64,000 bases of DNA from positions 389,190 through 453,189 of the forward strand of contig NZ_JABMKX010000004.1 of the NCBI RefSeq assembly GCF_013204885.1, in the 5' to 3' direction. A program made the translations under genes and the position numbers. A model generated the notes under the pieces. It worked only from the letters and a program-made list of their open reading frames with translations, was not told the DNA's origin and did not search any database. How positions within the stretch are numbered: position 1 is the first letter of the stretch; every line of letters starts with the position of its first letter. Shown here piece after piece: positions 25,524 through 34,546 of this stretch. This stretch comes from Paenibacillus tritici. GTDB lineage: Bacteria > Bacillota > Bacilli > Paenibacillales > Paenibacillaceae.

Positions 25524-25975
25524 GTGGGCGGCAGGAGCGAATTGGGAGCAAAAGTGCACCTCAATCCGCTGGAAGTGGGCAGCAGGCGGGAAGGAGGAGC
25601 AAAAGTGCACCTCAATCCGTTGGAAGTGGGCAACAGGCGGGAAGGAGGAGCAAAAGTGCACCTCAATCCTCTGGAAGTGGACAACAGGCGGGAAGGAGGA
25701 GCAAAACTGCACCTCAATCCGCTGGAAGTGGGCTGTATGAGAAAATGAAAGGTATAAATCCCACTGATCCGGCCGGAAGTGGGCTGGATGAGAAAATAAA
25801 AGGTATAAATCCCACTGTTCCAGCTGGAAGGGAGCTGGATGAGAAAATGAAAGGGATAAATCCCACTGATCCGGTCGAAAGTGGGCTGGATGAGAAAATG
25901 AAAGGGATAAATCCCACTGTTCCAGCTGGAAGTGGGCAGTAGGCGAGATTGAGGAGCAGAATCGCCGCCCGACTC
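25524..25975. repeat. 51-bp tandem array, locus 2, type B then type A units
   Basis: Eight units start at 25524, 25575, 25626, 25677 (type B, GAGGAGCA-AAAG-TGCACCTC hairpin) and 25728, 25779, 25830, 25881 (type A, with a GGGAT-AA-ATCCC hairpin), and a decayed type-B-like unit starts at 25932. The register never slips, even across the B to A and A to B switches. The backbone GTGGGCAGCAGGCGGGAAGG and AATCCGCTGGAA is shared with locus 1. The order of types is the reverse of locus 1. Confidence 0.95.
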
Positions 25976-25988
25976 CGGGCCTCAGGAA

Positions 25989-26182
25989 TAGCAGGTGGAA
26001 AAATGTATCTTAATTTAGCGGGTTCTGACGATTATAGGGTAGCAAGTGGAAAAACAGCATCTACTGATGCGGTTTCCTGCCTTTTTGGGTGAATTGTGAT
26101 TATTTAAGTGCTGTTATTCCACCTGCTGTTGTAGAAGCGACCATTCGTTCATCAGCAAGTGGACAAAATCCAACTGCTATCG
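25989..26182 (+). repeat. Dispersed ~195-bp element, copy 2
   Basis: Matches the minus strand of 8249-8445; for example GCAAGTGGAAAAACAGCATC here against GCAAGTGGATAAACAGCATC there. Both copies lie in intergenic DNA. It starts about 15 bases after the last remnant of the 51-bp array. 26183-26390 holds nothing else I recognise. Confidence 0.75.
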
Positions 26183-26391
26183 TTCACAGTAACACCCTAT
26201 CATCGTTAACAGTAGTAACATCCCGGCTTATCCAATCGGTAGATAGATTTAGCAGAAGAAAAATCACCGCCGTTCAACAAAACGGGTTCCGGGTTCTATG
26301 AAGAGCGAGATCGAGGGGGTGAGGGAAGTTATGGGAGAACAATAATAGTTAGTTTTAAAAGCAGGCGCCCACTTCTGCCCGCTCACCACAA

Positions 26392-26429
26392 GAGCCTCCC
26401 GGCTGCCGTTCATGGCAACTGTGAGGCTC
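26392..26429 (-). terminator. Terminator-like hairpin after the His/Gly-rich gene
   Basis: On the minus strand GAGCCTCACAGTTGCC pairs with GGCAGCCGGGAGGCTC with mismatches; the following TTGTGG is a poor T tract. Confidence 0.45.
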
Positions 26430-26443
26430 GGTTGTTCATTCTG

Positions 26444-26821
26444 TTAGTCTCCGCCACCGCCACCGCCGCCATCCCCGCCACCGGAATCGCCGCCGCCATG
26501 GCCGCCACTGTCCCAGCCGCCGTGGCTGCCGCTGCCCCAACTGCTGCTGCCATGGTTATGATCCTGTGTATGATGCCCATGGTGATGGCTGGCGCCGCTG
26601 TGCCCGTCATTGTGACGAAGATGATTGTCGCGGCTGTCTACGGAGGAACTGTTCAGATCAACTCCCGGTAAGAAAAAACTATCCGCAGAATTATTCCTGT
26701 TCCCGTAGCTCCTGTTATTCCTGTTCCCGTAATTCTTATGGCGGGCATTTCGGTTGCTGTGATTAATGCCTAATATAGCGATATACACAACTACTCCAAC
26801 AAATACAAAGCTACCAATCAA
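26444..26821 (-). CDS. Small membrane protein with His/Asn/Gly/Ser-rich tail
   Basis: 125-aa protein: one N-terminal membrane span (residues 2-19, IGSFVFVGVVVYIAILG), an Asn/Arg-rich stretch, a His-rich segment near residues 80-92 (SHHHGHHTQDHNHG) and a Gly/Asp-rich C terminus ending in a run of Gly and Asp. It starts with TTG, preceded by AGGAGGGG at 6 bases, which is strong support that it is translated. The His and Asp content suggests metal binding, but low complexity prevents family assignment. Start codon, ribosome site and a possible terminator argue against a shadow ORF. Confidence 0.6.
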   Translation of the reverse strand: MIGSFVFVGVVVYIAILGINHSNRNARHKNYGNRNNRSYGNRNNSADSFFLPGVDLNSSSVDSRDNHLRHNDGHSGASHHHGHHTQDHNHGSSSWGSGSHGGWDSGGHGGGDSGGGDGGGGGGGD

Positions 26822-26983
26822 ATGGAACCCCTCCTATTATAGAAAGTAGTAATGCGTTCTTACCTGAATCATACCATAATTTCTCAGTTATTGAAGGTCA
26901 TCCAGGTTACAGAATAGTCCAGCCTTTGCTACCAGCGACGGAGTCACAGTCACAGCCAGACTAACCAGACAGCTTGAAATTAC

Positions 26984-28666
26984 TTATCTGAAGCGCGGAA
27001 ACTGCTCTGGATGCTGTTTGTATTGTCCGGGTGTGAGACCCGTATATTTCTTGAACACTTTGGTAAAATAGCTCTGGTCGTTGAAATGCAGACGCGAAGC
27101 AATATCCGACAGGGTAATGCCGGGAAGTCCGATCAGCCGCTTGGCCTCTTCGATCCGTTCCTGCTGGATATAGTCACTGATGGCGGTTCCGGTCTCTTTT
27201 TTGAACAATTGGGACAGATAGCTGGCATTAAGACCGGTGAATTCGGCCAACCTGCTGAGCGGAAGCTCTTCATATAAATGATTATATATAAAATTCTGGC
27301 ACAGGGCGGAGATACGCGTGAGCTTGGAGCTGCGGCTGCCCAGTACCTGATCGGCGAAGTCACAGAGTGCGGCAACCATGGCGCGGTCCACTGCCGGAAT
27401 ATCACGGAGTTCCTCTATATGCTGAATGTGGAAGTCGCTGAGGGTATAGGCGATCTCCCAGAACAGCCCGCCTTCAATCGCTGCGCGGGTTGCCAGAGTT
27501 ATGGAGGAGACGGCCAGGTTTTTTTTGCTGCGCAGCTGGCTCTGCTTGGAGAGCCGTCCGTAATTCTCTTCGGCAAAAGAAGCCTGGGTCCGCAGCAGCC
27601 CTGTCTTGTCCCCGTTCGCAATATGGCGGAACATCTCCCGCTCCAGCATCGGGTCATGGTGCAGCCAAGTTATCTCGCGGCGGTAGGAAAGATCCAGATC
27701 CGGGCTGTCGCCCGGAGAAGGAGCAGGCCCGGCAGGCGTACTTGCCGTCAGTAGCAGCTCCGTTATAGACAACTGCAGCCCCGTAACAAGGGTGTAGAGC
27801 AGCAGCGCCGCATGATACCAGCGCATCCGGTTTAATACAGGCAGGCTGCTGTAATACTGGAGCCAGTCTTCCTGCTGCCCGGGCGGAATGCTGTGGTCGC
27901 GCATCAGGCTGGCGGCATTGTCTCCGGTAATCGGGGCACTAAGCACCGGACCGATGACGATTGCACCGCAGCTTAGATCTGCTTCGGCTACCTGGAGAAT
28001 AATGAAATTCTCCAGGTAGCCGGTGGTATACAGAACCGGCAGAGCGGGGGTGACGGGCGCCGCCCCAACACTAGCAGGGGCATCGGTGTCCGCTACCTTC
28101 GCCGTGCCCGTGGCTGTTTCAGCCACGATGTCCGCTTCCAGCCCTGTGCTTGTGCCCGCCGGGGTTCCTGTCGCCACGCCCGCTGCCATGCCCGTTGCCG
28201 TCCCCGAAACCGTACCCGTTGCCATCCCTGCGGTTGTACCCTCCGCACTCTGCGCCGCTATGCCCGTTGCCGTCCCCGCCACCGAACCCGTTGCCATCCC
28301 TGCGGTTGTACCCTCCGCACTCTGCGCCGCTATGTACGTCGCCGTCCCCGCCACCATGCCCGCTGTCATCCCTGCCGTTATGTCCGTCGCTGTTTCTGCC
28401 GCCATGCCCACCGCCGCCCCAACCCCAGACCTGCTCCTGCGGGCATGGTCCATAATCTCAGCCAGCAGGCTGCCCGTCTCCTGAACGGCAGGCCGGCCGG
28501 CGACCGCCGGAGGCAGGGCCAGTCCCGGGCTGTCGTCTTCATCCAGCCACATGACCGGAACCTGGTAGGCCTCATAGATCAGCTTGCAGATATAGGGTAC
28601 CCTTTGATTTTCCTTCATTGGTTCCTTCGTTGGCACCTTCATTGGCACCTTCACTGGCTTCTCCAT
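26984..28666 (-). CDS. AraC-family regulator with a ~125-residue low-complexity insert
   Basis: Transcriptional regulator, probably of the divergent GH3 gene. The C-terminal AraC helix-turn-helix is intact (LPLSRLAEFTGLNASYLSQLF; LSDIASRLHFNDQSYFTKVF; TGLTPGQYKQH). The N-terminal ~75 residues (VPYICKLIYEAYQVPVMWLD) and residues from ~205 (LYTTGYLENFIILQVAEADL) look like two parts of one sensor domain, separated by a Thr/Ala/Gly/Met-rich insert that includes a 24-residue direct repeat. The ATG at 28666 has GAGGAGG upstream; the ORF's first ATG is 21 codons earlier and unsupported. 560 aa. Confidence 0.82.
   Translation of the reverse strand: MEKPVKVPMKVPTKEPMKENQRVPYICKLIYEAYQVPVMWLDEDDSPGLALPPAVAGRPAVQETGSLLAEIMDHARRSRSGVGAAVGMAAETATDITAGMTAGMVAGTATYIAAQSAEGTTAGMATGSVAGTATGIAAQSAEGTTAGMATGTVSGTATGMAAGVATGTPAGTSTGLEADIVAETATGTAKVADTDAPASVGAAPVTPALPVLYTTGYLENFIILQVAEADLSCGAIVIGPVLSAPITGDNAASLMRDHSIPPGQQEDWLQYYSSLPVLNRMRWYHAALLLYTLVTGLQLSITELLLTASTPAGPAPSPGDSPDLDLSYRREITWLHHDPMLEREMFRHIANGDKTGLLRTQASFAEENYGRLSKQSQLRSKKNLAVSSITLATRAAIEGGLFWEIAYTLSDFHIQHIEELRDIPAVDRAMVAALCDFADQVLGSRSSKLTRISALCQNFIYNHLYEELPLSRLAEFTGLNASYLSQLFKKETGTAISDYIQQERIEEAKRLIGLPGITLSDIASRLHFNDQSYFTKVFKKYTGLTPGQYKQHPEQFPRFR
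28060..28440. repeat. Repeat tract inside the AraC gene
   Basis: A 72-base unit occurs twice in tandem (about 28218-28361) inside a longer stretch of degenerate GTTGCC/CCCGTT repeats. It encodes GTATGIAAQSAEGTTAGMATG-like sequence in the regulator. The length is a multiple of three, so the frame is kept. Confidence 0.85.
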
Positions 28667-28781
28667 GACTGCCTCCTCAACATCTAACCAAAATACCAAA
28701 GTTCCAATTATAATACCATAAACAAACAAGCAAGTCGTTTAGAATGAAGGTAAGAAAACGCATTCTTAGGAGGACAACACT

Positions 28782-31052
28782 ATGGCAACGGATATTCAGA
28801 AGCTCATGTCGCAAATGACACTTGAAGAGAAGGCAGGACTCTGCTCCGGGCTGGATTTCTGGAACACCAAAGGGATTGAGCGTCTGGGCATTCCCTCAGT
28901 GATGGTAACGGACGGACCCCACGGGCTCCGCAAGCAGCAGGGAAGCGCGGACCATCTCGGTCTGCATAACAGCGTACCAGCCACTTGTTTCCCGTCAGCA
29001 GCCGGGCTGGCCTCCTCCTGGGACCGCAAGCTGATCGCCCGGGTGGGGGAGGCGCTGGGAACGGAATGCCAGGTGGAGAATGTGGCGGTTCTGCTCGGGC
29101 CGGGCAATAATATCAAACGTTCTCCGCTGAACGGGCGGAACTTTGAATATTTCTCGGAGGACCCGTTCCTCGCCTCGGAGATGGCTGCGAGTCATGTGAA
29201 GGGAGTGCAGAGCCAGGGGGTCGGGACTTCCCTGAAGCATTTTGCCGCCAATAACCAGGAACACCGGCGCATGTCTGTGGATGCGGTTATTGATGAGCGG
29301 ACACTGCGTGAGATTTATCTGGCTAGCTTCGAAGGCACAGTGAAGCAGAGCCAGCCTTGGAGCATCATGAGCTCCTATAACCGTGTGAACGGGGAGTATG
29401 CCTCCGAGAGCCATAAGCTGCTAACTAAGATACTCCGCGAGGAGTGGGGTTTTGAAGGGTTCGTGGTGTCCGACTGGGGCGCTGTCAATGAGCGGGTGAA
29501 GGCGCTGCAGGCCGGGCTGGAGCTGGAGATGCCGTCCAGCGGGGGCATCGGGGACACCAAGATTATAGACGCCGTGAACAGCGGGGAATTGTCTATGGAG
29601 ACACTGGATCTGGCGGTAGAGCGGATGCTGGGCTTTATCTTCAAAAGCGTGGAGAGCCGCAGCGAGGAAGCAGTCTTCGATCAGGACAAGCATCATGCGC
29701 TGGCGCGGGAAGTGGCCCGCGAGAGTATGGTGCTGCTGAAGAATGAAGGCGGCGTTCTGCCGCTGGCGAAGAGCGGCAAGCTTGCCATCATCGGCGAATT
29801 CGCCAAGAAGCCCCGTTATCAGGGCGGCGGCAGCTCACATGTGAATCCGACAAGACTGGATGACGCCTTCGCCGAGATGCAGGCGATTGCCGGTGATTCG
29901 GCCAGCTTCCTCTATGCACAGGGCTACGAGCTGGCCAGCGATGAGGTGAATGCCGGACTGCTGCGTGAAGCCCGGGATACAGCCGCCCAAGCGGATGCTG
30001 CCGTGCTGTTCCTTGGCTTGCCTGACCGCTACGAATCGGAAGGCTATGACCGCAGCCATCTGTCGCTTCCTGCGAGTCATCTGGCGCTGATCGAAGCCGT
30101 GGCTGAAGTCCAGAGCGAGATTATTGTGGTGCTGAGCAACGGCTCGCCGGTAGAGATGCCTTGGCTGGATCAGGTGAAGGCCGTGCTCGAAGGGTATCTG
30201 GGCGGGCAGGCTTTTGGCGGCGCGGTTGCGGACCTGCTCTTCGGTGAAGTGAGTCCTAGCGGCAAGCTGGCAGAGACGTTCCCCCGGAAGCTGAGCGACA
30301 ATCCGTCCTTCCTGAATTTCCCCGGAGAAGGCGATACTGTGGAGTACAAGGAAGGTTTATTTGTCGGCTACCGTTATTATGATACCAAAGAAATAGAGCC
30401 GCTGTTCCCGTTCGGCTTCGGACTCAGCTACACAGAGTTCGAGTACAGTAATTTGTCGCTGGATCAGACCCGCATCAAGGACACAGATACCGTACAGGTC
30501 TCGGTGACCGTTAAGAACACAGGCAGCAGAACAGGCAAAGAAACCGTGCAGCTCTATGTCAGCGATACCGAGAGCAGCGTGATTCGTCCGCTGCAGGAGC
30601 TGAAGGGCTTTGATAAGCTGGAGCTTCAGCCGGGGGAAGAGCGTAAGGTAACTTTTACACTGGATAAGCGCTCCTTCGCCTACTACAATGTGACACTGGC
30701 CGACTGGCATGTGGAGAGCGGAATGTTCAAGATCGCTGTAGGTTCATCCTCACGCGATATCCGCCTGTCCGCCGAGCTTGAGGTAGTGTCAACCACGAAG
30801 CTTACCTGTAAGTTCCATCGCAATACTACAGTGGGCGATCTGCTGGCGAATCCGCTGACCGCTGATAAAGCGAAGAACTACGGCAGTATCTTCGGTCTGG
30901 AGGATGCATTGGGTGATAATCCGGAAATGTTCCTGGCGATGATGCAATATATGCCGCTGCGCGCGATGATCGGCTTCGGCCAGGGCAAATACACCGAAGC
31001 TGATCTGGCAGAGGATTTGCGTGAATTGAACCGGCTTGCCGGACAGGAGTAG
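28782..31052 (+). CDS. Glycoside hydrolase family 3 beta-glucosidase
   Basis: Intracellular GH3 enzyme releasing terminal beta-linked glucose (or related sugar). The catalytic nucleophile Asp lies in FVVSDWGAV near residue 231, following the [12 protein letters not shown] motif near residue 149. The second alpha/beta domain contains [10 protein letters not shown] and the [14 protein letters not shown] segment, and a C-terminal fibronectin-III-like domain ([21 protein letters not shown]) spans about 570-650. 756 aa without signal peptide, as in BglB-type enzymes. AGGAGG precedes the ATG. Divergent from the AraC gene; the 115-base gap has AGAATG and CATTCT as inverted arms (28741-28766), a possible regulator site. 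Exact linkage specificity cannot be read. Confidence 0.92.
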   Translation: MATDIQKLMSQMTLEEKAGLCSGLDFWNTKGIERLGIPSVMVTDGPHGLRKQQGSADHLGLHNSVPATCFPSAAGLASSWDRKLIARVGEALGTECQVENVAVLLGPGNNIKRSPLNGRNFEYFSEDPFLASEMAASHVKGVQSQGVGTSLKHFAANNQEHRRMSVDAVIDERTLREIYLASFEGTVKQSQPWSIMSSYNRVNGEYASESHKLLTKILREEWGFEGFVVSDWGAVNERVKALQAGLELEMPSSGGIGDTKIIDAVNSGELSMETLDLAVERMLGFIFKSVESRSEEAVFDQDKHHALAREVARESMVLLKNEGGVLPLAKSGKLAIIGEFAKKPRYQGGGSSHVNPTRLDDAFAEMQAIAGDSASFLYAQGYELASDEVNAGLLREARDTAAQADAAVLFLGLPDRYESEGYDRSHLSLPASHLALIEAVAEVQSEIIVVLSNGSPVEMPWLDQVKAVLEGYLGGQAFGGAVADLLFGEVSPSGKLAETFPRKLSDNPSFLNFPGEGDTVEYKEGLFVGYRYYDTKEIEPLFPFGFGLSYTEFEYSNLSLDQTRIKDTDTVQVSVTVKNTGSRTGKETVQLYVSDTESSVIRPLQELKGFDKLELQPGEERKVTFTLDKRSFAYYNVTLADWHVESGMFKIAVGSSSRDIRLSAELEVVSTTKLTCKFHRNTTVGDLLANPLTADKAKNYGSIFGLEDALGDNPEMFLAMMQYMPLRAMIGFGQGKYTEADLAEDLRELNRLAGQE

Positions 31053-31112
31053 GGTGTATTAACGGAACGGAAGAAGATTCCGTCCCGGGAGTCACAATCC
31101 TCATAATAATAG

Positions 31113-31144
31113 GCAGCGGACCGCCCAGGTCCGCTGCTTTTATC
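31113..31144 (+). terminator. Terminator of the GH3 gene
   Basis: GCAGCGGACC-GCCCA-GGTCCGCTGC followed by TTTTAT. Confidence 0.88.
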
Positions 31145-31216
31145 CAAATATCAGAATGTATAGGTCTCACCAGGTTACCTTAATATCCTCCAATGTTAAG
31201 CCTTGGGATTGTCCAA

Positions 31217-31244
31217 TTCGGAAGGGCAAATAATCCGTTATAAT
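31217..31244 (+). promoter_or_regulatory. Promoter of the GH30 gene
   Basis: TATAAT at 31239-31244 with a weak -35 (TTCGGA, 31217-31222) at 16 bases. The weak -35 suggests help from an activator. Confidence 0.55.
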
Positions 31245-31257
31245 GTAAGCGCAATCA
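31243..31257. promoter_or_regulatory. CcpA cre site over the GH30 start region
   Basis: ATGTAAGCGCAATCA matches the cre consensus WTGNAANCGNWNNCA at every defined position. It overlaps the end of the -10 box, where CcpA binding would repress when preferred sugars are present. Confidence 0.75.
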
Positions 31258-31278
31258 TTGAAAAGGGGGATCATAAAG

Positions 31279-32634
31279 ATGTCAGTACCTATGATCAAAT
31301 GGTTCACAAGTACGGAGCAGGCAGCTTGGGTGGAGCAGAAGGCACCGGAACAAGCTGCGCCCGGAACTGCACCTAACCTGACAGTTACGGGGGAGAGCCA
31401 TCAAGTGCTGGAAGGCTTCGGAGGGTGCTTCAACGAACTGGGCTATGAGGCCCTGTCTGCCTTGCCGGAGGAGGAGCGGGCCAAGCTGATGCATGACCTC
31501 TTTCACCCGGAGGGGGAACAGCGGTTCAGCATCTGCCGCTTGCCGATCGGGGCCAGTGACTACGCGCTGGAGTGGTACAGCCATAATGAGACGGACGGCG
31601 ATTATGCAATGGAGCATTTCTCCATTGAGCGTGACCGGAAATATCTGATTCCATATATCAAGGAGGCGCTGGCGCTGAATCCTGAGCTGAAGCTGTTCGC
31701 CTCCCCTTGGAGCCCGCCGACCTGGATGAAGTTCCCGAAGGCTTATAATTACGGTACGCTGCGGTGGGAGCCGGAGAATCTTGCCGCCTATGCCCTGTAC
31801 TTCGTGAAGTTCGTACAGGCTTACCGGGAAGAGGGAATTACGATCCATCAGGTGCATGTGCAGAACGAGGTGGTAGCGGACCAGAAATTCCCCTCCTGCG
31901 TATGGACCGGAGAGCAGCTTAGAGAATTTATCCGTGATTATCTGGGCCCGGCCTTTGAGGCCCATGGACTGGATACTGAAATCTGGCTCGGGACGATCAA
32001 TGCACCGGAGCCCTGGGATGAATGGCTCAAGCACAAATCAAGTGACCATGATGCTTTTGCCGGTGTAGTACTCGGTGATCCTGAAGCCTACAAATACGTG
32101 AAGGGTGTCGGCTATCAATGGGCAGGCAAATATGCGATACAGCGGACGGTGGAGAGCTACCCGGAGCTGAGATACATGCAGACAGAGAACGAATGTGGAG
32201 ACGGCAAGAACACCTGGTTTTATGCTAAGTACGTCTATAATCTGTACCATCAATATTTCTCGAACGGCGTGCATGCTTATATTTACTGGAACATGGTTCT
32301 TGCCCCGCAAGGACGCAGCACCTGGGGCTGGGAGCAGAATTCGATGCTGACCGTTGATCCAGATCTGCGGCAGGCCGAGGCCAACCCTGAATATTACGTG
32401 ATGCAGCATTTCTCCCGCTTCGCTGCGCCGGGCTCTGTCCGTACCGGACTGGCTGGCCCATGGAGCGGACATGCTACCGCATTCCGGACACCGGCGGGCG
32501 GCTTGACGCTGGTTGTAGCCAACCCGTATAAGGAATCCCGTATGCTGCATCTCCATAACGGTACTGCACTGCACTCCTTCAGGCTTGAAGCAGAATCGTT
32601 CCATACCATTGTTGTAGAGGAACAGGCAGATTAA
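31279..32634 (+). CDS. Glycoside hydrolase family 30
   Basis: Beta-glycosidase of GH30 (glucosylceramidase, beta-1,6-glucanase or beta-xylosidase activities are known in the family). Visible landmarks are QVLEGFGGCFNELG at the N terminus, FASPWSPPTWMKFP near residue 140, the acid/base Glu in VHVQNEVVA near residue 194 and the nucleophile Glu in YMQTENECG near residue 297. The TIM barrel is followed by a small beta domain. 451 aa, no signal peptide, so it acts on imported oligosaccharides. AAGGGGG precedes the ATG at 31279. It has its own promoter, cre site and terminator. Confidence 0.88.
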   Translation: MSVPMIKWFTSTEQAAWVEQKAPEQAAPGTAPNLTVTGESHQVLEGFGGCFNELGYEALSALPEEERAKLMHDLFHPEGEQRFSICRLPIGASDYALEWYSHNETDGDYAMEHFSIERDRKYLIPYIKEALALNPELKLFASPWSPPTWMKFPKAYNYGTLRWEPENLAAYALYFVKFVQAYREEGITIHQVHVQNEVVADQKFPSCVWTGEQLREFIRDYLGPAFEAHGLDTEIWLGTINAPEPWDEWLKHKSSDHDAFAGVVLGDPEAYKYVKGVGYQWAGKYAIQRTVESYPELRYMQTENECGDGKNTWFYAKYVYNLYHQYFSNGVHAYIYWNMVLAPQGRSTWGWEQNSMLTVDPDLRQAEANPEYYVMQHFSRFAAPGSVRTGLAGPWSGHATAFRTPAGGLTLVVANPYKESRMLHLHNGTALHSFRLEAESFHTIVVEEQAD

Positions 32635-32667
32635 GCATGTACCTGTTAATAGATTGTAAGTAAAATG

Positions 32668-32702
32668 AACTAGCGCCCCCAACTGCCGGGCGTTAGTTTT
32701 TT
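32668..32702 (+). terminator. Terminator of the GH30 gene
   Basis: AACTAGCGCCC pairs with GGGCGTTAGTT (one G-T pair), followed by TTTT. Confidence 0.8.
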
Positions 32703-32770
32703 GCTACTATTAAATCATTCTACTTCGGGATAAACTACGGCAAGTGAGAGCGGGAGGTTGATCTTAAGTC

Positions 32771-34546
32771 ATGTTTGCCCCATGGATTAGAAGGTTCACC
32801 GGACCCTTCCGGCGGAGTATCCGCAATAGACTTATGCTGACGATGATTATGCTGGCTGTAGCGCCTATTGTCGCCATTACCGGGCTGGCCGCAGAGAATA
32901 ACCGCCGCTCCATGGAGGAAGAGGTGATCAGTACCACCCTCTCCAACATGAAATGGACAGGCATCCATCTCGGCAGCCAGTTCGCCCAGCTGAACAATCT
33001 GATCTACACCGTGCTGATCAGCCCGCATCTGAGCGATTATCTGGCCAATGCCGAAGAACCGGGCCTCTCCAGCCAGTTCACCTACCAGCGGAATATCATT
33101 GATACACTGACCAATCTGTTCTATTCGGCAGGCAATCATGTGATTGGAGTCGAGCTGTATCTGAAGGAGTATAACAAGCTGTTCACCGTGGATGCTTCCT
33201 CCAGCGATATCGCATCGCCGCCTTCGGTTCCTGCAGCCTATAAGCCGCTGTTCGAGCAGAACCGGGACTTCACTATTACAACCGATGCCGGGGACACAAG
33301 CAGGTTCCAGCTGATCCGCAGCATCAACCGGTTCGAGAATCAGGAGAAGCTGGGCGGGATCTCGTTGCAGATCCGCTGGGGGATGCTGGACCAGACGCTG
33401 AATCTGCTGAGAAGGGGAAGCGATGACATGGTGTTCATAGCCGGAGCCGACGGGAAGATTCTATACCAGCCCTCAGGCATGACACCTTCGGCAGCTACCT
33501 TAAGCCGGATAGCCGGTATCGGGGAGGCTCAAGGCTATTTCCGCGGAGAGGATGAGTATGTATTCTACAGTACCATTGATCCGGTTGGCCTGAAGCTGGT
33601 GACCATCCTTCCTACCAGCTTCATTAATGAAAGTGCCATGAAGACTATGAAGTTCGGCTTGATCATAGGCGCCATTTCGGTGTCGGTTGCGATTCTCCTG
33701 GCGGTCCTGCTGGCCTGGCGGCTGGCGACACCGATTGTCAATCTGGCCCGTTCGATCCAGGGCTTCGGCATGATGAAGCAGCGGGAGCAGCGGGCGAATA
33801 TCCGGGTGGATGAGATCGGCCTGCTTGAGATGAAGCTGGATCAGATGTCCCACCGTATCCGTGAACATATCAAGAATGAATATATGATCACCCTGGAGAA
33901 AAAGAGTGCGGAGCTGAAGGCGCTACAGGCACAGATCAACCCGCATTTCCTGCAGAATACGCTCCAGATGATCGGCAGCATGCTATTCAAGAACAGTCCC
34001 TCGGAGAGTTATGGTGTGCTCAGATCCCTGAGTGATATGTTCCGATATATTATCCGCGAGCCTGATGATCTGGCCCCGCTGCGGGCCGAGCTGAAGCATC
34101 TCAGCGATTATATGCAGATCCAGCAGCAGCGGTTCGCCGCCCGCCTCAGCTACAGTCTGGAGGTCGATGAGGCTGCGTTATCCAGTCTGATCCCCAAGCT
34201 GAGCCTGCAGCCGATTGTAGAGAATGCGTTCTTCCATGGTCTTGAGCCGAAGGAAGGGGCCTGGGAACTGAAGGTACAGGTCACCTGTAGAGACGGCGAT
34301 ACGGTGATCTGCATCAGTGATAACGGAATCGGGATTGAAGCTGTCCGGCTGGCGGAGCTGCAGCGAAGCCTCAGCAGAGAGGACGGAGCCTGGACCTCCG
34401 GGGAACGGATCGGGCTTGGGAATGTGGCCGGGCGCATCCGAATGCACTTTGGCAGCGGCTATGGGGTTGGAGTAACCAGCCGGCAAGGACAGGGGACTGC
34501 GGTATCTTTGACTATCCCGCAGGAGAGGAAGGAGATGGGCGCATGA
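32771..34546 (+). CDS. YesM-type sensor histidine kinase
   Basis: Membrane sensor kinase of the LytS/YesM class. It has a membrane span near residues 18-38 (LMLTMIMLAVAPIVAITGLA), a Cache-like extracellular domain to about residue 295, a second span (FGLIIGAISVSVAILLAVLLAW), a HAMP linker, the His-kinase motif ALQAQINPHFLQNTLQ with the phospho-accepting His near residue 394, and an ATPase domain (PIVENAFFHGLEPKEG; ISDNGIGIE). GGGAGG lies 13 bases before the ATG, slightly far. The stop overlaps the start of the response-regulator gene by 4 bases. It should sense the sugar taken up by the importer encoded just downstream. Confidence 0.92.
   Translation: MFAPWIRRFTGPFRRSIRNRLMLTMIMLAVAPIVAITGLAAENNRRSMEEEVISTTLSNMKWTGIHLGSQFAQLNNLIYTVLISPHLSDYLANAEEPGLSSQFTYQRNIIDTLTNLFYSAGNHVIGVELYLKEYNKLFTVDASSSDIASPPSVPAAYKPLFEQNRDFTITTDAGDTSRFQLIRSINRFENQEKLGGISLQIRWGMLDQTLNLLRRGSDDMVFIAGADGKILYQPSGMTPSAATLSRIAGIGEAQGYFRGEDEYVFYSTIDPVGLKLVTILPTSFINESAMKTMKFGLIIGAISVSVAILLAVLLAWRLATPIVNLARSIQGFGMMKQREQRANIRVDEIGLLEMKLDQMSHRIREHIKNEYMITLEKKSAELKALQAQINPHFLQNTLQMIGSMLFKNSPSESYGVLRSLSDMFRYIIREPDDLAPLRAELKHLSDYMQIQQQRFAARLSYSLEVDEAALSSLIPKLSLQPIVENAFFHGLEPKEGAWELKVQVTCRDGDTVICISDNGIGIEAVRLAELQRSLSREDGAWTSGERIGLGNVAGRIRMHFGSGYGVGVTSRQGQGTAVSLTIPQERKEMGA

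Noticed and set aside
25301..25717. Gly-Ser-rich collagen-like minus-strand ORF
   Set aside because: Part 51-bp array and part 9-bp degenerate repeat; no start signal, so not accepted as a collagen-like protein gene.
28023..28484. 153-codon plus-strand ORF of Val/Ala/Pro repeats
   Set aside because: It is the antisense reading of the repeat insert in the AraC gene.
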